Origin: Anaeromusa acidaminophila DSM 3853
GTDB taxonomy: Bacteria; Bacillota; Negativicutes; Anaeromusales; Anaeromusaceae
Assembly: GCF_000374545.1 (NCBI RefSeq)
Contig: NZ_KB894587.1
Coordinates: 102,340 to 166,339 of the forward strand
Direction of reading: 5' to 3'
DNA: 64,000 nt
In this document: in pieces, positions 43,101-51,873 of the stretch
How the letters are laid out: each line of letters starts with the position of its first letter
How positions within the stretch are numbered: the stretch's first letter is position 1
The notes under the pieces: generated by a model
Database searches by the model: none
What the model saw: only the letters and a program-made list of their open reading frames with translations
Told to the model about the DNA's origin: nothing
Program-made: the position numbers and the translations under genes

Positions 43101-44690
43101 TCAACGTCCTTTTCGCAAAACCCGCCCAGGCAGCGCTTCTTCCTGCCAGTCCTTGCTTACAGCCAAAACACCGTTAACCAAAACATGATCTATCCCTTCT
43201 GGATATTGCGAAGGATTTACATAATCTCCTTTGTCCTTAATAGTAGCTGGATCAAAGACGACAATATCGGCATAATAGCCTTCGCATAAAAGGCCGCGCT
43301 GCTTTAATCCAAACACTTCCGCCGGTTTCGCAGTCATTTTGCGAATAGCCGCCTCTAACGAAAGCACGTTTTCTTCTCGCACGTACTTTCCCAACACCCG
43401 CGGAAACGCACCAAACACGCGAGGATGCGGTTTCCCGCTGAGCAATCCGTCTGTGCAAACATTCTGCTCTGGCCGATTTAAAAACGTCTTCACATGCTCT
43501 TCTGTACCATAAAAATCAACCATACCGACAGCGTTTTCCTCTTGCAACAGCAAGTCAAATACCGCCTCATAGGGATCTTTTCCGTGCATGCGACCGATTT
43601 CCACAAGATTTTTGCCAATCACGTTTTCATTCTTTTGGGTTTTTACACTGGTCACAAAAATCTGATCTAAACCGGCAAAATCAATAAAATTATCCCATCC
43701 CGGCAGCCCATGCTCCATATCGCGCACCATAATCTTGCGCAGCGCCGGCTCGGCCAAACGTTTCAGAAGTCTATCCGTCCCTCCGTCATGCGCCCAAGGC
43801 GGCAAAATCACCCCCAGCATCGTACTTCCCGCTACATAAGGATACTGGTCAAACGAAACGTGCAGCCCTTCTGCTTTCGCCTCATCCAAGAGAGCCAACA
43901 CCGCTTCTATCGTACCCCAATTCTTTTTTCCACAGACCTTAAAGTGCGAAAAATGAATCCGAACTCCAGAAGCCCGCCCAATAGCAAGCACCTCTTGCAT
44001 AGATTCCAAAATGGCATCGGCTTCGCTGCGTTGATGCACCACAAAAACACCGTCTTTTTTCGCCACCGTTCTACAAAGAGCAATAAGTTCTTCTGTTTGA
44101 GCGTAAGCGCAGGGAGTATAAATCAAGCCAGTGGACAACCCGTATGCGCCTGACTCCATTTCGCGGCTAACAATATCGCACATGCATTGCAGTTCCTGCG
44201 ATGTCGGCGGCCGATTATCCAACCCCATGGCCTCCATACGAACATTGCCGTGCGGCACCAAATAGCATTCATTCAGCCCCACACCGCTGTTTTCCAATAA
44301 CTGCAAATAACCTTCCGTTGTCTCATACTTCCAGTCAATCTCCTCGCTGTCCCCTTCTAAGCCAGCCAAATTTTTGCGCCATGAACTAATATTGCGCAGA
44401 GGCAACGGCGCCATGGAGATACCGTCCTGTCCCAGCACCTCCGTGGTAACGCCCTGCCGGACCTTAGGCGGCACATGCGGTTCTAAAAGGACTTGCAGGT
44501 CCGAATGACTATGCGTATCAATAAAGCCTGGCGCAACTACTCGGTTTTGCGCATTAATGCATTGATCATAGTTGCCTTCATAGCTTCCCCCGACGTGAAT
44601 AATACGGTCCTGCTCCACCAGCACATCGCCAACAACTGCCGGAGCACCGGTTCCGTCCACAAGCAGACCGCCTTTGATAAGGATGCGCAT
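43101..44690 (-). CDS. dan: N-acyl-D-amino-acid deacylase (D-aminoacylase) family amidohydrolase
   Basis: 529 residues, amidohydrolase superfamily. The metal site opens with FIDTHSHSD, and later VPHGNVR, HFSHFK and the conserved TDGL are seen. D-aminoacylases cleave N-acyl-D-amino acids to carboxylate and free D-amino acid. Last gene of the operon with diaminopropionate ammonia-lyase and YgeY, whose products or substrates include D- and diamino acids. GGAGGGC in the tail of ygeY serves as its ribosome site; gap 13 bases. Confidence 0.88.
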   Translation of the reverse strand: MRILIKGGLLVDGTGAPAVVGDVLVEQDRIIHVGGSYEGNYDQCINAQNRVVAPGFIDTHSHSDLQVLLEPHVPPKVRQGVTTEVLGQDGISMAPLPLRNISSWRKNLAGLEGDSEEIDWKYETTEGYLQLLENSGVGLNECYLVPHGNVRMEAMGLDNRPPTSQELQCMCDIVSREMESGAYGLSTGLIYTPCAYAQTEELIALCRTVAKKDGVFVVHQRSEADAILESMQEVLAIGRASGVRIHFSHFKVCGKKNWGTIEAVLALLDEAKAEGLHVSFDQYPYVAGSTMLGVILPPWAHDGGTDRLLKRLAEPALRKIMVRDMEHGLPGWDNFIDFAGLDQIFVTSVKTQKNENVIGKNLVEIGRMHGKDPYEAVFDLLLQEENAVGMVDFYGTEEHVKTFLNRPEQNVCTDGLLSGKPHPRVFGAFPRVLGKYVREENVLSLEAAIRKMTAKPAEVFGLKQRGLLCEGYYADIVVFDPATIKDKGDYVNPSQYPEGIDHVLVNGVLAVSKDWQEEALPGRVLRKGR

Positions 44691-44703
44691 AGCCAGCCCT
44701 CCG

Positions 44704-45888
44704 TTATTTCAAAACTGATTTGATAATCCCATAGTAACCTTCTGCCGCCTTCCGCAGCTGCTCAATTTCAATATGTTCATCAATAGTATGAGCTAAATTT
44801 TCCCTTGAAGGACCAAATCCGACAGTAGGAATCTTAGCTTCTCCTGCATAATGACTGCCGTTGGTACAAAACGAATAATGCGTTAATTGCGGCTCCAGTC
44901 CGGCTTCCCGCAAGCCTTGATAGGCAGCCTGTACGTATGCATCCTGCTCCGCCTCCAACCAGCCCGGAAAAAAGCGTTCCCCTTCAATACGGTTTCCCGT
45001 ATAGCACGCTTCGCTCCCTTGCGCATAAAATGCGTTGGCCGTAAGCTGCGGGTCTTCCTGCCCCATCTCGGCAAGCAACTGCTGAATTGGCCGCAGTACG
45101 TCTTCCTTGCTTTCACCCACAAGCACTCTTCGATCATACGTAGCTCGGCAATAATCAGGAACCACCGACGCTCCCGGATAGGGCGAGGATTTTATATCAG
45201 TCAGTTCTAAAATACCGTTACCTAGTACGTCATGGGTTGTCAGAGGCAATTGCCGGATGCGCTGAATCACTTCCGTCATTTTATATACGGCATTGAGCCC
45301 CTGCTGAGGATTGGCCGAATGGGCTGGCTTGCCAAAGGTTTCGACTACAATTTCCGCTCGCCCCCGCTGGCCGATTTTCAAATTCAATTCCGAGGCTTCC
45401 CCAATCACCACATAATTCGGGCACACTTTCTCGCTGATCTTCCTTGCAGCCACGCCTTCAAAACATTCTTCGTGCACTACACCAGCTACAAAAATATCAC
45501 CGGCAAACTCGCGCTGCGTGTCAGCGGCAAAGTAGGCTGCCGCCGCCACCATGGCGCTAAGAGCCCCCTTCATGTCGCTGGCGCCGCGCCCATAAATTTT
45601 CCCATCAATCCGTTCACCGCCGAAAGGTTGCTGCTGCCAGCTTCCAGCATCCGGCACCGGCACAGTATCAATATGCGCATCCAGTAAAATTCGTTTTCCT
45701 GGCTGGTTGCCGCGAATACAGCCAATGACATTTCCATAGCTATCCGTAAAAACCTCGTCATACCCTAAATCAGAGAAAACCTGTTTCAGCAATGCCGCCA
45801 CTTCTTCTTCTTCACCAGAATAGCTTGACTGCCGAATCAGATTCTGGCACAAACCTATCAGTTGCTCCAGGCGTTCATCCGTAAGCAT
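44704..45888 (-). CDS. ygeY: YgeY-family M20 hydrolase
   Basis: 394 residues. M20/M28 zinc peptidase fold: LDAHIDTVPVP supplies the first metal His/Asp, GRGASDMKGALS the bridging Asp, and HEECFEG the catalytic Glu. Sequence and neighbour (diaminopropionate ammonia-lyase, ygeX) match the E. coli ygeX-ygeY pair; this family is often labelled selenium-linked by genome association. It probably deacylates a diaminopropionate or related precursor (inferred). The ATG at 45888 with CAGGTGA upstream is chosen; longer frames reach back into ygeX. Confidence 0.88.
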   Translation of the reverse strand: MLTDERLEQLIGLCQNLIRQSSYSGEEEEVAALLKQVFSDLGYDEVFTDSYGNVIGCIRGNQPGKRILLDAHIDTVPVPDAGSWQQQPFGGERIDGKIYGRGASDMKGALSAMVAAAAYFAADTQREFAGDIFVAGVVHEECFEGVAARKISEKVCPNYVVIGEASELNLKIGQRGRAEIVVETFGKPAHSANPQQGLNAVYKMTEVIQRIRQLPLTTHDVLGNGILELTDIKSSPYPGASVVPDYCRATYDRRVLVGESKEDVLRPIQQLLAEMGQEDPQLTANAFYAQGSEACYTGNRIEGERFFPGWLEAEQDAYVQAAYQGLREAGLEPQLTHYSFCTNGSHYAGEAKIPTVGFGPSRENLAHTIDEHIEIEQLRKAAEGYYGIIKSVLK

Positions 45889-45904
45889 ACGTATTTCACC
45901 TGCC

Positions 45905-47128
45905 TCATTTTTCATAACTTGGATATTCTCCATCCCAAACAATACGTCGATACTGCTCTGGATCGGTATCTCCTTCCGTGCTGAACAGCAGCACGTGCGA
46001 TTGTTCATTAAGACCCAAAGCGGCTTTTGCCGCCGCCAAATCGGTTGCTTGCATTAATGTCGCCAGCAAGCCCAGAGGCGCCGCCCCAGACTCGCCGGAA
46101 ATGATTCGTTTATCCTCCGCCAACGGGTTTCCCAGCGTCCTCATTCCCTTAGCAGCCACCCAATCCGGACACGAAAAAAAGAAATCGCTATAATCCCGTA
46201 GCATCTCCCATGCGCCTATATTGGGCTCGCCACAGGCCAATCCTGCCATAATCGTATTCATAGCGCCACCTACTGCATGCGGCTTTCCGTCTCCGAGTCG
46301 AACTGAACGATACAAACAAGCCGCTTGCGAAGCTTCAACCACTACAGTCCGCGGCAGACATTCCGGCAAAGTCGCTGCCAAATATCCTTGTACCGCTCCC
46401 GCCACAGACCCAACGCCTGCCTGCATAAAAACATGCGTAGGCGCTGACACATGCAAGTCATGCAATTGTTCCAACGCCTCCGCCGCCATCGTTCCATAAC
46501 CTTGCATAATCCAGCCGGGAATTTCTTCATAACCTTCCCAAGCCGTATCCTGCACTACAATCCACCCATTTTGTTTTGCTTTATCCGCTGTCATCCGAAC
46601 AGCCTCATCATAGTTCAATTCTGTAATATAAGCAGTTGCCCCTTCGGCGCGAATGTTTTCCAAACGCTGCGCCGAAGAACCTTTCGGCATATAGACAACG
46701 GCTTTTTGCTGCAACATTTTTGCCGTCCAAGCCACGCCTCGGCCATGATTGCCATCAGTTGTCGTTGCAAAGGTAAGATCGCCCAGTTTCTCCCGCATGT
46801 CCCGTGAAATCAGCTGCGCAAACGTCATCGCTTCTAGACGCTTCCCCACTTTCCGGGTCAAATACTGGGCCATGGCATAAGATCCTCCCAGCACCTTAAA
46901 CGCGTTAAGACCAAAACGATACGATTCATCTTTGACATAGATTCCGCCCAGGCCTAAGGCTGCCGCTAAATGCCGCAAGGAGCGCAGCGGAGTTGGCGTA
47001 TACGATGGAATGCTAGCGTGAAATTGACGCACTTTGGCAATTTCCTGCGCTGCAAACACCGCAGTTGAACTTTTCTCTCCCGGCCATTTTTTCATCTCAT
47101 TCGCGGCCCATTGAATCGCACTTTCCAT
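45905..47128 (-). CDS. dpaL: Diaminopropionate ammonia-lyase
   Basis: 407 residues, PLP-dependent (fold type II). The Schiff-base lysine is K78 in NAFKVLGGSYA, with DGNHGRGVAW and GVGSVAGAV forming the cofactor phosphate pocket. It converts D- or L-2,3-diaminopropionate to pyruvate and two ammonia. Equivalent to E. coli YgeX. Here it follows an ABC importer and an XRE-cupin regulator and precedes ygeY and dan, suggesting an import-and-degrade route. Confidence 0.94.
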   Translation of the reverse strand: MESAIQWAANEMKKWPGEKSSTAVFAAQEIAKVRQFHASIPSYTPTPLRSLRHLAAALGLGGIYVKDESYRFGLNAFKVLGGSYAMAQYLTRKVGKRLEAMTFAQLISRDMREKLGDLTFATTTDGNHGRGVAWTAKMLQQKAVVYMPKGSSAQRLENIRAEGATAYITELNYDEAVRMTADKAKQNGWIVVQDTAWEGYEEIPGWIMQGYGTMAAEALEQLHDLHVSAPTHVFMQAGVGSVAGAVQGYLAATLPECLPRTVVVEASQAACLYRSVRLGDGKPHAVGGAMNTIMAGLACGEPNIGAWEMLRDYSDFFFSCPDWVAAKGMRTLGNPLAEDKRIISGESGAAPLGLLATLMQATDLAAAKAALGLNEQSHVLLFSTEGDTDPEQYRRIVWDGEYPSYEK

Positions 47129-47242
47129 TAACCAATCCTCTTTTCCAGAGAGCCAGCACTCTCCATTTATACGACTAGGTTGTAAAACCTTTATTTGCTT
47201 ATTTTTGATTTTACTTTTTTCGCTCTGCCAAATACAGCTTCT

Positions 47243-47779
47243 TTAAAAAACAGGCGGCGTAATGGCGGAAATAAAAATCAATTCTTCATCGCCTTCATTC
47301 CAAATTTTGTGCGGAAGCGTAGAAAGATAGTAAATACTGTCCCCTTCCTGCAAGTCGAAAAATTCTTCACCAATTTGTATTTTCATTCTCCCCTGGGCCA
47401 CAAGCAAGTTTTCCTCGCCATAATGTCCCAGCGGTTCTTCACAAGTAACCGCGCCAGGCTTAACTCGCCCTATCATCATTTCGATCGTTTTGTTCAAATT
47501 GGGCGAAAGCAGTTCAAAGGAAACCTCGCCTCGTCCCACTCGTACTATTTTGCGTTCTTCCTTGCGAACAATTAAATTCTCTTTTTGCTCATCCATTAGA
47601 AAGTAGAAAATCGGCACATCCAACATATGTGATAACTTGCGCAGCGAAGTAATGGACGGTTCTGCCAGTCCTCGTTCTACCTGACTTAAAAAGCCTTGTG
47701 TCAAAGAGGCTCCTTCCGCGAGTTCGCGAATGGTCAGTCCTTTTTCTTGCCGTTTAGCACGAATACGTTCTCCCAGCAC
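47243..47779 (-). CDS. XRE-cupin transcriptional regulator
   Basis: 178 residues. N-terminal helix-turn-helix (LTIRELAEGASLTQGFLSQVERG), then a cupin_2 small-molecule-binding barrel (residues about 105-175, GHYGEENLLVAQG and EEGDSIYYLSTLPHKIWN-like pattern as seen in this family). Such regulators bind small ligands and control amine or amino acid catabolism. GTG start at 47779 behind AAGGAGG. It lies inside the operon between the ABC importer and dpaL; likely regulates it. Confidence 0.9.
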   Translation of the reverse strand: MLGERIRAKRQEKGLTIRELAEGASLTQGFLSQVERGLAEPSITSLRKLSHMLDVPIFYFLMDEQKENLIVRKEERKIVRVGRGEVSFELLSPNLNKTIEMMIGRVKPGAVTCEEPLGHYGEENLLVAQGRMKIQIGEEFFDLQEGDSIYYLSTLPHKIWNEGDEELIFISAITPPVF

Positions 47780-47797
47780 AGCAGCCCCTCCTTTGGG

Positions 47798-48532
47798 TTA
47801 ATGGCGAATGCGGCGCAAAAAGGACTGGGTACGCTCCTGTTGAGGCGACTCAAAAATATCTTGAGGCGTTCCTTCTTCCACGATAATTCCCTGGTCCATA
47901 AACAAAACTCGATCCGCCACTTGCCTAGCAAAGTCCATTTCATGGGTCACTACAACCATCGTCATACCCGCCACCGCCAGCTCTTTCATTACCTCTAATA
48001 CTTCTCCTACTAATTCAGGATCCAGCGCTGATGTCGGTTCGTCAAACAACATAATTTGCGGTTGCATCGCCAGCGCGCGCGCAATGGCTACGCGCTGCTG
48101 CTGTCCACCGGAAAGTTCTCTGGGAAAGCGGTCGCATTTATCTCCTAACCCTACTTTTTCCAGCAACGATGCCGCCAGCTCCCTTGCAGCATCTCGCTTT
48201 TCCTTTTTGACGATTAGCGGCGCCTCCATCACATTTTCCAAAGCCGTCTTATGGGGAAAGAGATTAAACCGTTGAAACACCATGCCGATTTGCGTCCGCA
48301 AACTGCATAAATCGTATTTTTCCGTTACCTCTTGGCCGGCAAATTTAATAACGCCCTGCTGAATGGGCTCTAGTCGATTTAAACAACGGAGAATTGTGCT
48401 TTTACCAGAACCGCTGGGGCCGATAATAACCACCTTTTCGCCCTCATGCAAACGCAAGGTAATCCCCCTCAGAACCTGAACCTCGCCAAAGGACTTACAG
48501 ATGTTTTCCATTTCCACAATATAAGGCTTCAT
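47798..48532 (-). CDS. Amino acid ABC transporter ATP-binding protein (GlnQ-like)
   Basis: 244 residues. Walker [10 protein letters not shown] (residues 38-46), signature [16 protein letters not shown], Walker [14 protein letters not shown]. Polar amino acid uptake (PAAT) type ATPase. Overlaps the permease stop by four bases. Confidence 0.96.
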   Translation of the reverse strand: MKPYIVEMENICKSFGEVQVLRGITLRLHEGEKVVIIGPSGSGKSTILRCLNRLEPIQQGVIKFAGQEVTEKYDLCSLRTQIGMVFQRFNLFPHKTALENVMEAPLIVKKEKRDAARELAASLLEKVGLGDKCDRFPRELSGGQQQRVAIARALAMQPQIMLFDEPTSALDPELVGEVLEVMKELAVAGMTMVVVTHEMDFARQVADRVLFMDQGIIVEEGTPQDIFESPQQERTQSFLRRIRH

Positions 48533-49182
48533 AGCTTTGCCATCCTTTTTTCCAGATTGTCAGCCACCAGCATGAATACGGAATTCATAATCAAATACAA
48601 CAACGCAATCACCGTATACACCTCAAAACTGCGGAAAGTTGTGTAAATTAACTGTTCACCAGTCCGCAAAAGCTCGGTAATCGTAACCAGCGAAGCAATC
48701 GACGAGTTTTTCAAAGTGATAATGAATTGGTTCACCATCGGCGGCATGCATACTTTGATAGCCTGCGGTCCAATAATGCGCACCAATGCCTGCCGATAGT
48801 TCATGCCCAGCGACAAGGCCGCTTCCAGTTGCCCCTTATCGACAGCTTGAATGCCGGCCCGGAATATTTCGGTTACATATGCGCCTGTATTAATAGCCAA
48901 ACCAACAATGCCGGCTGTCATACTGTCCATCTTCAGGCCCAATTGGGGCAGACCGAAGTACAAAATAAACAGCTGTACCAACAAAGGGGTTCCACGAATC
49001 ACCCAAACATAGAAGGAAGAAATCGCATTTAAATAGCGATTAGAGGAAATTCGGCACAGCGCCCCCGCTATGCCGAACCCCATTCCTAACAAGAGCGAAA
49101 TCAGGGAAATTTGCAATGTAACCAGACAACCTTGGAGCAAAATGGGAAGCTTTCCTAATACAATCGAGTAATCTAAGTTCAT
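48529..49182 (-). CDS. Amino acid ABC transporter permease
   Basis: 217 residues with five membrane helices. Family EAA-type loop [22 protein letters not shown] near residue 118. HisM/GlnP-type. Between the substrate-binding lipoprotein and the ATPase, forming a PAAT importer. Confidence 0.95.
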   Translation of the reverse strand: MNLDYSIVLGKLPILLQGCLVTLQISLISLLLGMGFGIAGALCRISSNRYLNAISSFYVWVIRGTPLLVQLFILYFGLPQLGLKMDSMTAGIVGLAINTGAYVTEIFRAGIQAVDKGQLEAALSLGMNYRQALVRIIGPQAIKVCMPPMVNQFIITLKNSSIASLVTITELLRTGEQLIYTTFRSFEVYTVIALLYLIMNSVFMLVADNLEKRMAKL

Positions 49183-49208
49183 AACTTATCTCCCCTTCGC
49201 TTTTGTGA

Positions 49209-50012
49209 TCATTTTTCTCCAGTCAACCATTTTTTATAAAGCTTGTCCGCTTCTCCATTTTGTTTCATATCTTTTAGCACAGCATTAACTACATCCGCCA
49301 ACTCTTTATCGCCTTTTTTCACCGCAATGCCCAAAGATGCTTTTGTGAAAGGATCACCAACAATACGCACATCCGGATGCGTTTTGTTGTATTCCAATTG
49401 ATTCAACAGGTCATTAATCGATGCATCCAAGCGACCATTTTCCATATCCAACAGATAGTCGACGGTTTCCTTATAGCTCTTGATTTCAAAATCAATGCCT
49501 TTGGCCTTAATGTCCTGCGCTACTTTTTCACTGGTAGCGCCAGTTTTAACCCCTACTACTTTGCCCGCCAAATCATTCACGCTGTTAATGGCGGTCTTAT
49601 TTTTCATTGTAACCAGCACCATGCCAGTATCCATATAAGGCTCGGCAAAATCAACTACTTCGCGGCGTTGATCAGTAATGTACATAGCTGCAATAACCAA
49701 ATCGGCCTGGCCGTTCTGTAGCGTTGGAATCAAACTGGTAAACTGCATTTCCTGTACTTCCAACGGCACGCCGATTTTCTTAGCCACGGCTTCCGCCACA
49801 TCAATATCATAACCAATAATTTTGTTTGTTTTCTCATCATGGTATTCAAAAGGACGGTAGTTGCCGGTAGCCAGAATTAATTTCCCTTTTTGCTTAATTT
49901 CGTCAATACGGCTCTTTTGCGCCGTCGGTTTGTCGGAGCCGCAACCAGCAAGAACTCCCAGCGCCAACATCATCAGCAAGAGGACCCCTATCATTTTTCC
50001 GTATTTTCTCAT
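49209..50012 (-). CDS. Amino acid ABC transporter substrate-binding lipoprotein
   Basis: 267 residues, family 3 solute-binding protein. Lipobox LAGC at the end of the signal peptide makes it a lipoprotein. GNYRPFEYHDEKT near the N-terminus and AEPYMDTGM are typical. The ligand is unknown; polar amino acids or D-amino acids are suggested by the downstream degradation genes. AGAGGGATG precedes the ATG. First gene of the operon, behind an attenuator-like leader. Confidence 0.95.
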   Translation of the reverse strand: MRKYGKMIGVLLLMMLALGVLAGCGSDKPTAQKSRIDEIKQKGKLILATGNYRPFEYHDEKTNKIIGYDIDVAEAVAKKIGVPLEVQEMQFTSLIPTLQNGQADLVIAAMYITDQRREVVDFAEPYMDTGMVLVTMKNKTAINSVNDLAGKVVGVKTGATSEKVAQDIKAKGIDFEIKSYKETVDYLLDMENGRLDASINDLLNQLEYNKTHPDVRIVGDPFTKASLGIAVKKGDKELADVVNAVLKDMKQNGEADKLYKKWLTGEK

Positions 50013-50095
50013 GTTTCATCCCTCTTTCTTTGTAAGTTGCAATTGGAAACCTTATAATTAGGCGGCCGCCAAATTATCTTGACTCACTGTTCTAT

Positions 50096-50176
50096 AAAAA
50101 AACAGAGCCCGCGCACGCTAGCGCAGGCTCCATCGCCAAATACACAGAAAAGCTCCGAATCAACGATTCGAAGCTT
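50096..50176 (-). promoter_or_regulatory. Candidate transcription attenuator / leader RNA of the ABC-dpaL-ygeY-dan operon
   Basis: The minus-strand leader first forms hairpin AAGCTTCGAATC/GATTCGGAGCTT (50150-50176), then an intrinsic terminator: GAGCCTGCGC/GCGCGGGCTC (50105-50130) followed by seven T (50096-50102). It lies between a promoter and the first gene, so it would end transcription early unless relieved. I do not recognise a known riboswitch class; no T-box GGTGG element is seen. Confidence 0.6.
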
Positions 50177-50205
50177 CATTGCTGACAAGTATTTTGTTAG
50201 TCCTT

Positions 50206-50234
50206 AGTATAACAGCCTGATGCAGACTATGCAA
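50206..50234 (-). promoter_or_regulatory. Promoter of the ABC-dpaL-ygeY-dan operon
   Basis: TTGCAT (50229-50234) and TATACT (50206-50211) on the minus strand, 17 bases apart: near-consensus sigma-70 promoter. Confidence 0.75.
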
Positions 50235-50283
50235 GAAAATATTTTATCCTATTAATAAAATATTACTCAGGATAATTTTTCTT

Positions 50284-50808
50284 TTACAGGCAACGCATTT
50301 TCACCTTCTGAAATTCTTCTTCCCCAATATGGCAATACCCGTGAGGATTTTTATCCAAATACTTTTGATGGTACTCTTCTGCCGGATAGAAATTTTGGAG
50401 CGGCGCCGCCTCAATAGCAAGAGGCTTCTCATAGCGCTGCTGCAAGGTTTGCAGCGATTGCAAAACTACTTCCCGGTCCTCTTCCTGCACATAGTAAACA
50501 CCGCTTCGGTACTGCACGCCTACATCAAAGCCCTGGCGATTGACCGATACAGGATCAATCACCTCATAAAAAAGCTCTAAAATTTTGTTCAAAGATACTT
50601 CGTCTGCCTGATAAACAACTCGGACGGCTTCAGCATGACCACTGCCGTTGCACACCTCCTCATAACTGGGCTGCGCTGTTGGTCCGTTGGCATAGCCAAC
50701 TTCCGTTTCGACTACACCCTTGATTAAGGATAAGTATTTTTCCGTTCCCCAAAAGCAACCTCCAGCTAGATAAATTTCTTTCTCATCCGCTTTCATTCGC
50801 TGTTCCAT
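50284..50808 (-). CDS. msrA: Peptide methionine-S-sulfoxide reductase MsrA
   Basis: 174 residues. Catalytic C18 in AGGCFWG, then the E-x-G-Y-x-x-G motif; a second Cys near the C-terminus (RCL) may resolve. Repairs methionine sulfoxide. The ATG at 50808 has GGAGG eight bases upstream; longer frames start at 50856 without a site. Transcription ends just before the operon promoter at 50234; no clear terminator seen. Confidence 0.95.
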   Translation of the reverse strand: MEQRMKADEKEIYLAGGCFWGTEKYLSLIKGVVETEVGYANGPTAQPSYEEVCNGSGHAEAVRVVYQADEVSLNKILELFYEVIDPVSVNRQGFDVGVQYRSGVYYVQEEDREVVLQSLQTLQQRYEKPLAIEAAPLQNFYPAEEYHQKYLDKNPHGYCHIGEEEFQKVKMRCL

Positions 50809-50888
50809 CCATCTCGCCTCCTCGTTGCAGCCAGCAAAATAAAACCTTCCAAGCAACGGCCTCTTGTTTGTTACCGCGTTTCTACCGC

Positions 50889-51791
50889 TTACAGGGTCAT
50901 TTCCGTTTTGAAAACAATAACCGCTTCGCCGCCAATACGAACTTGCACCGGTTCTTCTTTCTCCACTTTTACGTAAACATCGACAATCCCGCTGCGTCCA
51001 ATGACGTTTCCTTGCTCGCCTCTAAAACAGAACTGAGCGCCTTCAAAGACCGCTAACTTGTGCTTCACAAGATAAGCGCCTAATGGACCATTAGCATTCC
51101 CCGTCACCGGGTCTTCCGCAATGCCAATAGCCGGCGCAAACATACGTCCATGTGACAATACGCCCTCCATTTGCGAGTCAAGAGTAAACACAAAATATCC
51201 GTTACAGTTGATTTCGGCGCTTAATGCTTTTAAAGCAGCCAAATTGGGATTTAACGAATCCAGCTTACTTCGTTTTTGAATTCCGATCATAACTTTGGAA
51301 TGTCCCGTAGACGCCACTTCCACGGGGCAACGTTCATCCAAGTCCTCTTCCATCAGCCCCAACGCCTGTAAAAGACGCTGCCGCTTTTCCTCATTAAACG
51401 GGTTGTCAAAGGAAATAGCGCCTTGGGTCATAATGATAGAGCAGCTTCCGTTGTGACGCACAATCTCTACCGGCAACGTTCCTACGCCAATTTTATGCAT
51501 AATAACGGCGGAATCCATTTGCCCCTCTACGGCACGCACATAATGAGCCGCAATGGTCGCATGACCGCAAACAGGCACCTCGGTCAACGGCGTAAAATAG
51601 CGAATGCGCACCTCATGATCCGGCGCGTCCGGCGAAAATAAAAACGCTGTTTCGGAATTATTAAGCTCTCTGGCAATCGCCAGCATCTCTGCTTCGTTCA
51701 ACCCGTCCGCATTCATAACAACGCCAGCCGGATTCCCTTTGAAAAGCTCCGTTGTAAAGGAGTCTACCTGATAAACCTTGTATGTACGCAT
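50889..51791 (-). CDS. PhzF family isomerase/epimerase-like protein
   Basis: 300 residues with the duplicated diaminopimelate-epimerase-like fold of PhzF. N-terminal YQVDSFT and FKGNPAGVV, and catalytic E47 in NNSETAF, are family marks; GHATIAAHY and DPVTGNANGPLG follow. Most members have no known substrate. Start ATG at 51791 behind AGGAGGCG. Confidence 0.9.
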   Translation of the reverse strand: MRTYKVYQVDSFTTELFKGNPAGVVMNADGLNEAEMLAIARELNNSETAFLFSPDAPDHEVRIRYFTPLTEVPVCGHATIAAHYVRAVEGQMDSAVIMHKIGVGTLPVEIVRHNGSCSIIMTQGAISFDNPFNEEKRQRLLQALGLMEEDLDERCPVEVASTGHSKVMIGIQKRSKLDSLNPNLAALKALSAEINCNGYFVFTLDSQMEGVLSHGRMFAPAIGIAEDPVTGNANGPLGAYLVKHKLAVFEGAQFCFRGEQGNVIGRSGIVDVYVKVEKEEPVQVRIGGEAVIVFKTEMTL

Positions 51792-51873
51792 AAGCCCGCC
51801 TCCTAGATGTCTAGAAAATACAATGGTTTCACTTCCATTTCTTTTCGTCATCCAAAGGCTTCTTGCCTGCTTT

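Noticed and set aside
50084..50179. A 31-codon open frame (MKLRIVDSEL...) running through the attenuator of the ABC operon, as a leader peptide
   Set aside because: No Shine-Dalgarno before its ATG, no run of regulatory codons, and it reads straight through the terminator stem; likely chance.
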